The notes under the pieces were generated by a model, which had not been told where the DNA came from, did not search any database, and was given only the letters and a program-made list of their open reading frames with translations. A stretch of 64,000 nt of DNA from Gloeocapsa sp. PCC 7428. Lineage in GTDB: Bacteria > Cyanobacteriota > Cyanobacteriia > Cyanobacteriales > Chroococcidiopsidaceae. A program made the translations under genes and the position numbers. The stretch covers positions 5,367,449 to 5,431,448 of the forward strand of contig NC_019745.1 in assembly GCF_000317555.1 (NCBI RefSeq), written 5' to 3'. This document shows, in pieces, positions 53,761-62,420 of the stretch (position 1 is the first letter of the stretch; each line of letters starts with the position of its first letter).

Positions 53761-54492
53761 TCATCGACTCAAGGTGCGCAAAAATCGTTGCATACTTGCG
53801 AATATTCCAGGTTTTTTCGCCTGTACAGAATCACTAACCTGTTGCGGACTATTCCCAGACAAAATTAAGTCAACTTCATCACCCATGGGTTTCTTTGGTT
53901 GTTCAGCAATTAATTGATATTCACCATCTTTATTTTCTTGCCAAACTTGCCAAGGCGAAGGATAGCAACGAAATACGGCTGCACCATCGAGTGGGCGTAA
54001 ATGATAGCAAGATTCAATCGTATTGAGAAAACGCGCCCGTAACTGTCGCCCTGCATAGCCGATACCAACGATCGAAACATCTTCTAGGCGAGGATTCAGT
54101 AAAATAAAAGGTCTTTCTCCCACAGCTTGATGCAACTTTTCTACCTGCGCAACTTCAACTGCGGAAGGTGCAACTAATAAAAATGCTTCATCTTCAGGCA
54201 AAACTTGCTGATCGACAGGTACTCTTCCAGTTCCAATATCTAGAATTTTAAATGGTACTGATCCCCAATCACGACGTGCCAGCGCCGCAGCACCAGCATC
54301 AGGAAAGAAAACTTTGAGTTGATTGCCAAAAGAGTCTAACGCTGGCAGAAATTGCTCAGCAACTGGCATCGGGTTAAGTTCTGGGATGAGAATCTCAATT
54401 TGTAGTAAAGAATAACCATCTGCGATCGCTGCTTGTGTTGCGCCTTGGGCTTGGGCGATCGCCTGTTCCAGTGTTGTCGGAATTTCTGCCAT
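53761..54492 (-). CDS. DUF1995-family protein
   Basis: 243 residues. It begins with TLEQAIAQAQGATQAAIADG and the IEILIPELNPM strand, then VFFPDAGAAALARRDWG near residue 60 and FLLVAPSAVEV and PFILLNPRLEDVSIVGIG further on. This architecture is shared by cyanobacteria and plastids; plastid relatives have been linked to photosystem assembly, but no reaction is known. The C-terminal 40 residues look disordered. The monocistronic gene has a HIP1 site inside the start region. Confidence 0.8.
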   Translation of the reverse strand: MAEIPTTLEQAIAQAQGATQAAIADGYSLLQIEILIPELNPMPVAEQFLPALDSFGNQLKVFFPDAGAAALARRDWGSVPFKILDIGTGRVPVDQQVLPEDEAFLLVAPSAVEVAQVEKLHQAVGERPFILLNPRLEDVSIVGIGYAGRQLRARFLNTIESCYHLRPLDGAAVFRCYPSPWQVWQENKDGEYQLIAEQPKKPMGDEVDLILSGNSPQQVSDSVQAKKPGIFASMQRFLRTLSR

Positions 54493-54643
54493 GATCTCGT
54501 GTTTCCTTGCTGCTACGATCTAGCTTACATCGAGTCGCACAGGCATCTTAAATTATGCGATCGCCTAAAAATAGACATCCGGCACGAATCGGTGCATCTA
54601 GGTAAATTCTATTCAGCAGGCAGTTCGGACTCACGCAAAAAGT

Positions 54644-56062
54644 TTACTCGTTCAGTAATTCCATTGTCATAACCGACGCGACCTTTGTTCCAAATGGAAC
54701 GGCGTTGAGATCGACTTGAAAGTTACTGTTATGGTTTGAGAAAGGAACTGTTTTGCCTTCTGCTCTGGCTTTAGCAAAGAGCGCAGGTTCAGCAACACCA
54801 ACGAAGACAAAGCCTACCTGAATATTCTTATTGTCGCCTTTAAGCAAATGAACATCTTCTGAGCCTGTAGTACCTGGAAAATCAGCAATCAGTTTGTTGG
54901 CTCCAACTAAATTTGCCAATTGAGGATTGATGCGGTCAATTACTGCTTGGTCATTCACCAATGGAGTTGAACCACCCTTTGTCGTCAAGGTTGGCAATTG
55001 ATCCTCTGGCATTCCATAAGCACGCGCAATCGACTCATTGACAGACTTAATTCCCTGCACCATTGTTTTTCGGACTTCTGGGTTGAACCAGCGCAAACTG
55101 AGTCTCAGCAACGCTTCTCCTGGAATCACGTTATTCGCCTCTCCTGCTTGAACTGCTCCCACCGTAATCACAGCGGCTTCTTGAGGATTAATCGCCCGTG
55201 CCACGATTGACTGATACTGTGTAATTGCGTGAGCAGCCATGAGAATCGGATCTTTTGCGAGATGAGGTGAAGAACCGTGCCCTCCCACACCTTTGAACAC
55301 AATATCGATCGGATCGCTGCCTGCTGTTCGGATTCCTGGTACGCTGGCGATTATTCCTGTAGGACCAGGGGCACTGTGCATCCCCAGCAAGAAGTCAGGG
55401 ACAGGAACACTATAGCGAGTGTAGAGACCATCTTCAACCATTGCTCTTGCTCCTGCGACGCCTTCTTCCGCAGGCTGCCCGACTAAAATTAGTGTCCCTT
55501 TCCAGTTAGATTTCAGGTCTACCATTGCCTTTGCCAATCCCAACATCCAAACGGTATGGGCATCATGACCACAAGCGTGCATGACAGGTCTTTCGCTACC
55601 ATCTGGCATCTCTGCCCGCTTGGTACTGGCGTAAGGAAGCCCTGTTGTCTCTTGTACAGGCAGCGCATCTAGATCTGCTCGATACATCACTTTAGGACCA
55701 TCGCCATTGCGCAGAATTCCCACGACTCCGGTTTTGGCAATTCCTGTTTTGACCTCGTAGCCTAATGCTTTTAGTTCCTTCGCCACGATCGCTGCTGTGC
55801 GAGTTTCCATGAACGCTAATTCTGGGTTCTGGTGGATGTCTTTGAATAGATTAATCAGGCGATCGCGATCTTTGTCGATCGTTGCTAGCAAGCGATCAAA
55901 ATAAGCTGGTTTTACGGCTGGTGTACCTGTAAAAGGCTTTTGTGCCTGAGCGGGATGCAAACTTAAAAGCAGCAGGGTTAACCCTAGAAGCAAGCTACTT
56001 GCAATTACCCCGATCATCGATTTCAACCATTGGTTAAGGAAGAAGTGACGGAAGCGGCTCAT
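54644..56062 (-). CDS. Exported M20-family amidohydrolase/peptidase
   Basis: About 472 residues from the ATG at 56062. This start gives a proper signal peptide (basic RFRHFFLNQW, hydrophobic GVIASSLLLGLTLLLLS, cleavage after AQA), whereas 20 further upstream residues would spoil it. The M20D core has NPELAFMETRTAAIVAKELK, HACGHDAHTVWMLGLA with metal ligands near residue 145, GQPAEEGVAGARAMV with the catalytic Glu pair, and a late His in FPGTTGSEDVHLL. It hydrolyses N-acyl or indole-amide-type substrates in the periplasm. Amidohydrolase of the HipO/AbgA group is the best description. Confidence 0.88.
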   Translation of the reverse strand: MSRFRHFFLNQWLKSMIGVIASSLLLGLTLLLLSLHPAQAQKPFTGTPAVKPAYFDRLLATIDKDRDRLINLFKDIHQNPELAFMETRTAAIVAKELKALGYEVKTGIAKTGVVGILRNGDGPKVMYRADLDALPVQETTGLPYASTKRAEMPDGSERPVMHACGHDAHTVWMLGLAKAMVDLKSNWKGTLILVGQPAEEGVAGARAMVEDGLYTRYSVPVPDFLLGMHSAPGPTGIIASVPGIRTAGSDPIDIVFKGVGGHGSSPHLAKDPILMAAHAITQYQSIVARAINPQEAAVITVGAVQAGEANNVIPGEALLRLSLRWFNPEVRKTMVQGIKSVNESIARAYGMPEDQLPTLTTKGGSTPLVNDQAVIDRINPQLANLVGANKLIADFPGTTGSEDVHLLKGDNKNIQVGFVFVGVAEPALFAKARAEGKTVPFSNHNSNFQVDLNAVPFGTKVASVMTMELLNE

Positions 56063-56652
56063 AGTGGTTACGGATTTTTTACACAATCTCGGTACGATCG
56101 GGCGAATGGGGAGCATTACCAAGCGCGATCGTTGGTAATGAGTTGCTGAGCTTAACAGCAGTAGACAAAGAATTTGGCTTTATTAACAATAGCGATTGAG
56201 CTAAGAAATAGACACCATATTGAGACAAGCTATGTAGCGTGGCGGTCGCGCAACACGGACAAACAAATGATTCTAGAGAAGGCAGCATAATGCGCCTCAA
56301 ATATTGCAAGATTTCATAGGAATAATATAGTTCAATTGGAAACATCAACGATTTAATATAATTTTTTCTTAATAAGATATTTGCCTATTCTCGATTTAAT
56401 ATCTGTTGTTATAAAATCACGTTGCAATGTTATTAGCCTCGCAATATGGTATTTCAATAGTGTTACTAGTGTTTAGGAGAAACTTTTGTAATGAAAAATT
56501 TGATAGATTATCCGTTAAATTTGTATCTTTCAAAGTTAAGCTCATTAAATAAAATTAAAAGCTTTAACTTGCTTGAAAATATTTTAATTATGTTTTGTTG
56601 TAAAAAGATAAAAGTTGCAAGATAAAAACTTAACAAGAGCAAAATTAAGTTA
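56063..56652. other. Long AT-rich intergenic region
   Basis: 590 bases. The right half is very AT-rich. A frame on the minus strand at 56079-56348 has no family features and is not accepted. A small plus-strand ORF at 56491 is listed separately. Promoters for both flanking genes are expected but not located. Confidence 0.45.
56491..56625 (+). CDS. Possible small ORF (44 aa) before the outer-membrane protein gene
   Basis: The ATG at 56491 follows AGGAGA with about 10 bases spacing. The peptide is rich in Leu, Ile, Asn and Lys, and the middle reads LNKIKSFNLLENILIMFCCK. The ribosome site is its main support; composition just mirrors the AT-rich DNA. Confidence 0.25.
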   Translation: MKNLIDYPLNLYLSKLSSLNKIKSFNLLENILIMFCCKKIKVAR

Positions 56653-57876
56653 ATGTTTAAAATGAAAATAGAAAATCGTAAAAGTATCCAATGCAGTCAA
56701 ACAAATCTAGTTTTTAAAGGCTATTTTCGAGATTTAAATAATTACTTACTGAAGCAGTGTTTGTTATCTACCAGCAGCGCTTTGTTGATCGCGCTTTCAG
56801 TGTCCCCTGTCTACGCAGAAAGCCAATTACCTATTTCTGACTCGACTGCTACGCTCAACACCGTGTCCGATCTGGAACAACATCGTCATTCCGCAGAAGC
56901 CCTAGAATTAGAAGCTGCCAGCTTATTGCCTAAACCTGCTGCTGAACCGGCAATTGAGTCTCACATTGCTGAGATAGCCTTCCCACTTCATGCAATGACC
57001 CAGGCAGATACTTCCACACTACAGCCTTCTCAACTCGCAGTAAGCGATCGCTGGCAATTTTCAGTCGAACCTTACGTTTTTGTTCCCTTCCGAGTTCAAG
57101 CTGATGCCACGGTTGCTGGACGCAGTGCCTCGATTGAATTGGGCTTAGGGAACATTTTAAATTTTGACCGTGCGTTTAATGCTGGAATTCGCTTGGAAGC
57201 TCAGAAAAATCGATTGGGACTTATTTTTGACGGGTTCTATGTTTCTGCACAGAACAGCGGAAATTTAGAAGTGACGTTTCCCCCAGGCAGTTTGCCAGGT
57301 ATTGGAGCAAATATTCCTATCCCAGTTCAAACAAGTGCCGATGCCAGCTTATCAATTCGCCAAGGGTTAATCGATTTGGCAGCGTCCTACCGCGTTGTCG
57401 ATACAACGCTAGGCGATTCAGCCGCAGCGCCAAAATCCTTTCCTCGTCTAGTTTTTGCTCCGAGTCTGGGACTCCGAATTAATATTTTGAGTCAAAAGCT
57501 TGAGGTTGATGACGTTCGCATCAACAATATTCCCGTCGGCAATCTTCCGCTGCCAATTTCGCTTCCGGTGAATCAAGACTTTCGCCTAAATAGAACGACG
57601 GTTGAGCCACTGATTGGCGCACAGATTGGATTAGATCTCTCTGAACGCTGGACAGTTGATCTTCGAGGTGATGTGTCTGGGTTTAATCTCAATGCCGATA
57701 CAAACTTGACCTGGAATCTGCTAGTCGGTGCGCAGTATCAGCTATCTCCAAACACATCATTGCAACTTAGCTATCGCTTTAACGGTTTTGATTTTGAGGA
57801 TGGATCGGGTCTGACGCGAGCCAACTTAAATTTACGTCAGAATGGGCTGTTACTCGGTGCAACATTCCACTTCTAA
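56653..57876 (+). CDS. Outer-membrane beta-barrel-type protein
   Basis: About 407 residues. The hydrophobic segment LLSTSSALLIALSVSPVYA, ending near residue 54, looks like a signal peptide with an unusually long N-terminal region; a downstream start may be used. From about residue 130 the protein alternates hydrophobic and polar residues in beta strands (WQFSVEPYVFVPFRVQADAT, FNAGIRLEAQKNRLGLIFDG, TSLQLSYRFNGFDFEDGSGL). It ends in a terminal phenylalanine (LLGATFHF), the classic outer-membrane insertion signal. Function unknown. Confidence 0.75.
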   Translation: MFKMKIENRKSIQCSQTNLVFKGYFRDLNNYLLKQCLLSTSSALLIALSVSPVYAESQLPISDSTATLNTVSDLEQHRHSAEALELEAASLLPKPAAEPAIESHIAEIAFPLHAMTQADTSTLQPSQLAVSDRWQFSVEPYVFVPFRVQADATVAGRSASIELGLGNILNFDRAFNAGIRLEAQKNRLGLIFDGFYVSAQNSGNLEVTFPPGSLPGIGANIPIPVQTSADASLSIRQGLIDLAASYRVVDTTLGDSAAAPKSFPRLVFAPSLGLRINILSQKLEVDDVRINNIPVGNLPLPISLPVNQDFRLNRTTVEPLIGAQIGLDLSERWTVDLRGDVSGFNLNADTNLTWNLLVGAQYQLSPNTSLQLSYRFNGFDFEDGSGLTRANLNLRQNGLLLGATFHF

Positions 57877-58207
57877 AGATTTATAAGTCGGTGAGAGGTT
57901 GAGTCTTGGCAGTGACCCCAAACCCCTTGACAGGTTTGTAGATGAACTATGGAGTGCTACTTGTGAGTTTGCAACAAACTGGGGCATTAAATTATAGATG
58001 ACGAGTCGTATGCTCCCAGCTAAAATAAGTCTTAAATCTCAAATCTCTAATAAAACTTGTTATCGGCTAGCGTATTGGTTCGCAACGGCAATATTTTTGT
58101 AAATCAGTTGAGTGCCCCGTGCCGAGATCGCCCCATACTAGCCACTAAAATAACTCTAATACACATGCCACAATCGTCCAACCTTGGAACCATTGATGGA
58201 TCTTGAT
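57877..58207. other. Intergenic region containing one copy of a duplicated non-coding element
   Basis: 331 bases between convergent genes. It includes the repeat copy at 57991-58114. No terminator or RNA gene is recognised. Confidence 0.5.
57991..58114 (+). repeat. Diverged direct repeat, copy 1
   Basis: Shares several blocks with 61091-61229 in the same order: GTCGTATGCTCC, AGCTAA, TAAAACTTGT, CGGCTA and CGTAT, GGTTCGCAAC, then AAATCAGT. Scattered substitutions and small indels separate them. Confidence 0.7.
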
Positions 58208-58753
58208 TTAGCCCGCCGATGCTGCCACAGCACGACGCATCACATAGAGTGCATGTGTTTTGTTACCGAATTGTTGCGGTTCTGTTTTACAAATAATCTC
58301 GAATCCCAACCTTTTCCAAAATTGTAAGCCCAGCTCATTGGCTTCAACTACAGACAATGATACTTGCTTGACTGCCTGTTTTGATACCCAATTTTCAAAC
58401 GCCTGATAAAACTCTAAGCCTAATCCTCGACCCCGCTGCTGGGGACTCAACATCATCAATCCTAACCACCATGTCTGATTGTCTGGATAATGACGAATCG
58501 ATTCAATCATCCCAATTAGATCATTGTGTGGGTCAAATAATCCAAGAATATATTTGTCGTCCGTTGTTTTTCCATCTGGTACAGCATCAAATTCGTCACG
58601 TGCTGCCGTGGGTGAAGGAGGTTGACCATCAGTTAAAAGTGCAAATTCTGTGCATTGCTCGTAGAGAGTTTGCAGTACCACCGCATCTTCTGGTTTGAGG
58701 ATCTTTACTAAGTAGCTGGGACGATTTAGAGCGAAACTTGCTGAATCATTCAT
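58208..58753 (-). CDS. GNAT-family acetyltransferase 1
   Basis: A 181-residue GCN5-related N-acetyltransferase. KILKPEDAVVLQTLYEQC opens the fold, the acetyl-CoA pyrophosphate loop is SPQQRGRGLGLEFYQAF near residue 105, and SLSVVEANELGLQFWKRLGF forms the C-terminal motif. It would transfer acetyl from acetyl-CoA to an amine. The substrate is unknown. It is monocistronic on the minus strand. Confidence 0.85.
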   Translation of the reverse strand: MNDSASFALNRPSYLVKILKPEDAVVLQTLYEQCTEFALLTDGQPPSPTAARDEFDAVPDGKTTDDKYILGLFDPHNDLIGMIESIRHYPDNQTWWLGLMMLSPQQRGRGLGLEFYQAFENWVSKQAVKQVSLSVVEANELGLQFWKRLGFEIICKTEPQQFGNKTHALYVMRRAVAASAG

Positions 58754-58965
58754 ACCTCATTATTAACAATATTTGCGATCGCATCACCAATAGCCTCAAG
58801 GTTATGCCCTAGAAATACCTATGGCAATTGCGATCTTTAACGCCAACAGATAGCTTTGCTGTACTGCCACTACTAAGATATAAAGTAGTCTAACGATGAA
58901 GGTGAGCAGTGATAAAAGAATTGTAAACGAAACGAAAAGACTCGATTCGCTGCTCTAATGCCGTG

Positions 58966-59484
58966 TTAGGTGGCATCCCCAAAGATTGCCCTACTATATC
59001 TGACTTCTGGTATCACAACACCAAAACGCTCAACCTCTTTGATAACTCCTTTCTCCAGCGAACAACCCATCTGCTCGTAAAAATGCCGAGCATTAACATT
59101 GTTATACAGAACCCACAACGTTATTCGGGTTGCACCTTGTGCAGCACAAATCTGTAAAACTGCTTCCCACAAGGCACTTCCGTATCCTCTTCGGTATTGA
59201 TTTGGGAATAGATAGATTCCGTAAAGCTCTTTTGTCGATAAAGCATCATCGTCTCGGCTAACTCCTAAGGAAGCCCACCCAACCACCTGATCTTCGACTT
59301 GACAAACTAAATTAACCCTATCGTTGTTGTGTAGATTGTTGTACCAAATTTGCTCAAACTCATTGACCGACAAGTTATCAAGTAAGTCATCGGGCATAAT
59401 TCCTCGATAAGATGTCCGCCAAGAAGCAACATGAATCTGGGCTAAGGTATTTACGTCTGATATCGCTGCTTCACGTATCCGCAT
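58966..59484 (-). CDS. GNAT-family acetyltransferase 2
   Basis: About 172 residues from the ATG at 59484, where the fold begins (MRIREAAISDVNTLAQIHVA); an upstream ATG at 59577 would add 31 unlikely residues. The acetyl-CoA loop is NQYRRGYGSALWEAVL and the C-terminal motif is LWVLYNNVNARHFYEQMGC. WRTSYRGIMPDDLLDNLS is typical of the RimI-like GNAT subset acting on small molecules or proteins. The substrate is unknown. Confidence 0.85.
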   Translation of the reverse strand: MRIREAAISDVNTLAQIHVASWRTSYRGIMPDDLLDNLSVNEFEQIWYNNLHNNDRVNLVCQVEDQVVGWASLGVSRDDDALSTKELYGIYLFPNQYRRGYGSALWEAVLQICAAQGATRITLWVLYNNVNARHFYEQMGCSLEKGVIKEVERFGVVIPEVRYSRAIFGDAT

Positions 59485-59677
59485 CAACGTTATCAAATTA
59501 TCAACAGTTTTTAGAATGCTTTGAGAACTGACTCCATTGTGGCTCAAGTTATCACACGAAACAGAAAAACTCTGCAAACTGTGAATATGCCCCTAATTTA
59601 TATTTGCCCTGGCTTTAACAACTCCTTATCGACATCTTGAAAAGACTGCCCGATAATCTAAGCAACCCAACAAGTAT

Positions 59678-59866
59678 TTATGAAGAATTAGCAACAATCC
59701 GCTTTTGATACTCTTGCTCAGTGACAAGATCTAAAGTAGTATCCACGCGATCTAAAAATACAATGCCATCGAGATGATCGAGTTCGTGTTGAAAGATGCG
59801 GGCGACAAAATCTGTTAATTCTTGCTTTTGAAGCTTACCGTTGCGATCGCTATATTCTACTTCAAT
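59678..59866 (-). pseudogene. Duplicated 3' fragment of the peptide deformylase gene
   Basis: This stretch encodes, in frame, the C-terminal ~60 residues of peptide deformylase including the metal motif HELDHLDG, and ends EYQKRIVANSS before TAA. It is closely similar at DNA level to the 3' part of the intact gene at 61881-62414 and has no start or N-terminal motifs. Similarity stops abruptly near 59866. It is therefore a truncated duplicate that cannot make an enzyme. Confidence 0.88.
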
Positions 59867-59956
59867 CTACTGCTCTACTGATTAGAACGAAGCAGCATAA
59901 TGGTTCTAAGTGGCAATAAATAACTTTATGCATGGGGCTTTTTATATTGTGCAGGT

Positions 59957-60364
59957 TCAGGAAATTTTGAACGGATTAACAACTTCTAGCCCATCGATGG
60001 TTAAGTATCCAAAATCTTCTGTGTATAGCGTCTGAACATTGGCTTCCAAGTAAGCAGCAATAATCATCGAATCCCAATGCGACAAACTAAAGCGGTTAAT
60101 TAAATCTTCTACACGCTCAATAATCCTCCATGTGGGGAGAGCAGTATACCAAACTTGCTGTAAGTCTCTTATATACTGATATGCTTGGGATCTGTTATAT
60201 CCCAGTGATTCGAGTTTGCGACTAGCTGCCAAATATTCACAAGCAACTTGCCATAGCAAAACACCTTCTGTCAATTCAGAAACAAGAAAAACTGCAATTT
60301 CTTGTTTGACTGGATCGCGGGGGTCGTTGACGTAAATTAGAATATTAGTGTCAACGGCGTTCAT
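59957..60364 (-). CDS. PIN-domain toxin (VapC-like)
   Basis: About 135 residues from the ATG at 60364. MNAVDTNILIYVNDPRD gives the first catalytic Asp (D5). Later acidic residues are in LSHWDSMIIAAYLEA and LYTEDFGYLTIDG, a complete PIN nuclease set. VapC-type toxins cleave tRNA or rRNA and are held inactive by a cognate antitoxin. Its start overlaps the upstream antitoxin gene by 14 bases, so the two are translationally coupled. An ATG 63 bases earlier would add unlikely residues. It seems intact, unlike the two neighbouring toxin genes. Confidence 0.87.
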   Translation of the reverse strand: MNAVDTNILIYVNDPRDPVKQEIAVFLVSELTEGVLLWQVACEYLAASRKLESLGYNRSQAYQYIRDLQQVWYTALPTWRIIERVEDLINRFSLSHWDSMIIAAYLEANVQTLYTEDFGYLTIDGLEVVNPFKIS

Positions 60365-60593
60365 GCAACATTTCTCGCGTGAATCGAGGTGCATTAAGTG
60401 GAATTGGATTTTGCTGCATTCGCTCAACTAGTGATTTGAGAAGCTGTTGTTTAGTCTGTTTATCAGAAATTGGCGGCGACAAAACTTGAGGAGATTGAAT
60501 AAATAAATCAACTTCAGTCCCTTCAGGCAACTCATAAGCTGATTGCAGTATAAATGCACCGTTACGGTAAACGGCTTTCAGAGATTTGGGCAT
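60351..60593 (-). CDS. Antitoxin of the PIN toxin (DUF104/AF2212-like)
   Basis: 80 residues starting MPKSLKAVYRNGAFILQSAY, then LPEGTEVDLFI: the beta-rich N-terminal fold of AF2212/PG0164-like antitoxins. The C-terminal half is a charged helix (KQLLKSLVERMQQNPIPLN) that would wrap the toxin. It sits directly upstream of the PIN gene with a 14-base overlap, the normal order of such modules. It probably represses its own promoter. Confidence 0.82.
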   Translation of the reverse strand: MPKSLKAVYRNGAFILQSAYELPEGTEVDLFIQSPQVLSPPISDKQTKQQLLKSLVERMQQNPIPLNAPRFTREMLHERR

Positions 60594-60663
60594 AAGACAA
60601 ATTTTTTAGTGATTGTACAGCCGTACCTTCAAGCATAGCTAATTGCTTCACCAACTTCTTAAA

Positions 60664-60827
60664 CTAGTGGAAACCTTGACTGGTATTTAACAATTGCTTC
60701 CAAATTGAAATTGCACTCAAATAAACTTCATTGTCTGGATCGCGGATTGCATCCCGAACATTCGCTGATAACCGAGCATCACCACTAATGACCACAAAAA
60801 GATATGCATATCTAGCAAAATCCTCAT
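60664..60827 (-). pseudogene. Frameshifted and truncated PIN toxin gene
   Basis: The ATG at 60827 overlaps the upstream antitoxin stop as ATGA. The frame first reads MRILLDMHIFLW, then a single-base shift moves the PIN sequence VISGDARLSANVRDAIRD and NEVYLSAISIW into another frame. After SIW the reading runs into an unrelated end (KQLLNTSQGFH, stop at 60664). PIN toxins of this type run to about 130 residues, so the gene is broken by a frameshift and also lacks the second half. Confidence 0.82.
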
Positions 60828-61045
60828 TTGCTCTCAAATGTACTAATCAGATCTTCTGGCAAAGGAGCATCAAAGTCATCTGGAATGATAAACTCGCCTG
60901 CACACAAACCAAATGGTCTTAGCTGCTTATCCAGTTCAGCAATCGCCTTATCTGCTTGAACAATCACAAATGTTTCACCCGCCTCCACTTGACGCAGATA
61001 CTTTAAAGGATTGCGCTGAATTTCATCAACTGTCACGCTTAACAT
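60824..61045 (-). CDS. Phd/YefM-like antitoxin left without an intact toxin
   Basis: 73 residues. VTVDEIQRNPLKYLRQVEAG and ETFVIVQADKAIAELDKQL match the DNA-binding/regulatory half of Phd/prevent-host-death antitoxins. The C-terminal FDAPLPEDLISTFE is the toxin-binding end. The reading frame is complete. The toxin gene that should follow (overlap ATGA) is a pseudogene, so this antitoxin would be an orphan repressor. Confidence 0.8.
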   Translation of the reverse strand: MLSVTVDEIQRNPLKYLRQVEAGETFVIVQADKAIAELDKQLRPFGLCAGEFIIPDDFDAPLPEDLISTFESK

Positions 61046-61090
61046 ACAAAGCCTCAGCGTAAGCTCAAAGGATAATATTTATCTGATTCA

Positions 61091-61229
61091 ATTGTAGATG
61101 ATGGGTCGTATGCTCCTAGCTAATAAAAGTCTTGAATCCCAATTTCTGATAAAACTTGTCAACGGCTAACGTATGGGTTCGCAACTCAATAGTTGATAGT
61201 GCTGATTGGCTTCATAAATCAGTGAAGTG
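61091..61229 (+). repeat. Diverged direct repeat, copy 2
   Basis: Partner of 57991-58114, about 3.1 kb away in the same orientation. It is followed within 700 bases by the intact def gene, while copy 1 is followed further on by the def fragment. Confidence 0.7.
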
Positions 61230-61279
61230 ACCAGGGTTGCATTAGGGTTGTTATACTACCCCTACAAATAACCGATAGA

Positions 61280-61578
61280 CTACTTGTCTTCTGCAAGATT
61301 TTTTTCTTCAAACCCTAACCAGAATCGCACTATGTCTTCAACTTTTACCATTCGCTCAGGCGTCAAACGTCCTAATTTGCGTAGAAGCTTTGCATGAGGA
61401 ATTGTAATGATGTTTTGCACCCCAAATCGCGAATCACGTGGACTTGTTGTATGTGGAATTAGAGTTGCTAATGCACGGTCTTGATTAAGAGCAGGAATAC
61501 TAATTACCAAACACGGTCTACTTTCGCTACATAACCTAGATCAACTAGCCAAACTTCACTACGATCAAGACCACTCAT
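61280..61578 (-). pseudogene. Frameshifted MazF/PemK-type toxin gene
   Basis: From the ATG at 61578 the frame reads GLDRSEVWLVDLGYVAKV and then stops shortly. The continuation CLVISIPALNQDRALATLIP, TTSPRDSRFGVQ, ITIPHAKLLRKLGRLTPERM and WLGFEE is in another frame. Restoring one base near 61510 would join them into a standard MazF (about 99 residues): GEVWLVDLG, PCLVIS, PHTTS and the C-terminal helix. Translation from an internal start would give only a 76-residue C-terminal part without the catalytic loop, so it is probably inactive. A sequencing error cannot be excluded. Confidence 0.8.
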
Positions 61579-61762
61579 ACAGGGCTTCCTGCTCATCCAA
61601 CTCTAGAAAAAGCCCTTCAGCATTCTAGACTAAATCTTCATCAGACAAGGACGGAAAATCTAAATCAACCGTCCGCTTTAGAATCTCCGATACTAGATCT
61701 AACCGTTCTAAGTCTGTCAAGCGATCAAAGGCGTCTAAAAGTTCTTGTACTGAAGCAGCCAT
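61565..61762 (-). pseudogene. Antitoxin gene of the MazF-type toxin, interrupted by an in-frame stop
   Basis: The ATG at 61762 starts AASVQELLDAFDRLTDLERL, a typical cyanobacterial MazE-side partner. A TAG at 61625-61627 ends translation after 45 residues. Beyond it the same frame continues sensibly (NAEGLFLELDEQEALYEW) to a TGA at 61565 that overlaps the toxin start. The lost tail is the toxin-binding part. Confidence 0.75.
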
Positions 61763-61880
61763 AGCTGTTTACCTATAAATGTTAATAACATAAATATAGG
61801 CTTGGTAGGAATCTCAGCCAGCGTTTGACAACGACAATAAATTCTGGACATAGGTTTGGAACTCTCCTAAACTTCCATCG

Positions 61881-62414
61881 CTATCCCGCAGCGACGAACT
61901 GCTTTTGATACTCTTGCTCAGTGACAATATCTAAAGTACTCTCCAGGCGATCTAAAAATACAATCCCATCGAGATGGTCGAGTTCGTGTTGAAAGATGCG
62001 GGCGACAAAATCTGTTAATTCTTGCTTTTGAAGCTTACCGTTGCGATCGCTATATTCCACTTCGATAGCTTGATAGCGCGGTACTAACCCCCGAATACCT
62101 GGAATACTCAAACAACCTTCCCAGCCTTTCACGACTTCCGTCGAGTGCGCTAAGATTTTGGGATTGATCATCGCAGTCGCATCCATTGTCGGAGCATTAG
62201 GATACCGAGGATTCGGGCGAGAAGCCACAATAAACAAGCGACAAGCCTCGGCGACTTGTGGCGCAGCAATTCCGACACCGTTTGCTTGCCCAACAGTTGC
62301 GATTAAATCATCAACTAGAGTTTGGATGCGTTGATCTCGAATATTTTCAACGTCTTGTGCTTTGGTACGAAGTAAGGGATGACCAAGCTGTACAACTTCT
62401 CGTATTTCTGCCAT
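61881..62414 (-). CDS. def: Peptide deformylase
   Basis: 177 residues with all three class-1 motifs: GVGIAAPQV near residue 46, EGCLSIPG near residue 98 with the metal-binding Cys, and QHELDHLDG near residue 142 with the HExxH metal site. It removes the formyl group from nascent N-terminal methionine. It is separated by 6 bases from the HtrA-like gene upstream and probably cotranscribed with it. A 3' fragment of this gene is duplicated at 59678-59866. Confidence 0.95.
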   Translation of the reverse strand: MAEIREVVQLGHPLLRTKAQDVENIRDQRIQTLVDDLIATVGQANGVGIAAPQVAEACRLFIVASRPNPRYPNAPTMDATAMINPKILAHSTEVVKGWEGCLSIPGIRGLVPRYQAIEVEYSDRNGKLQKQELTDFVARIFQHELDHLDGIVFLDRLESTLDIVTEQEYQKQFVAAG

Positions 62415-62420
62415 AAGTCA

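Noticed and set aside
56079..56348. Minus-strand frame of 89 codons upstream of the M20 hydrolase
   Set aside because: No ribosome site or family resemblance; probably promoter region.
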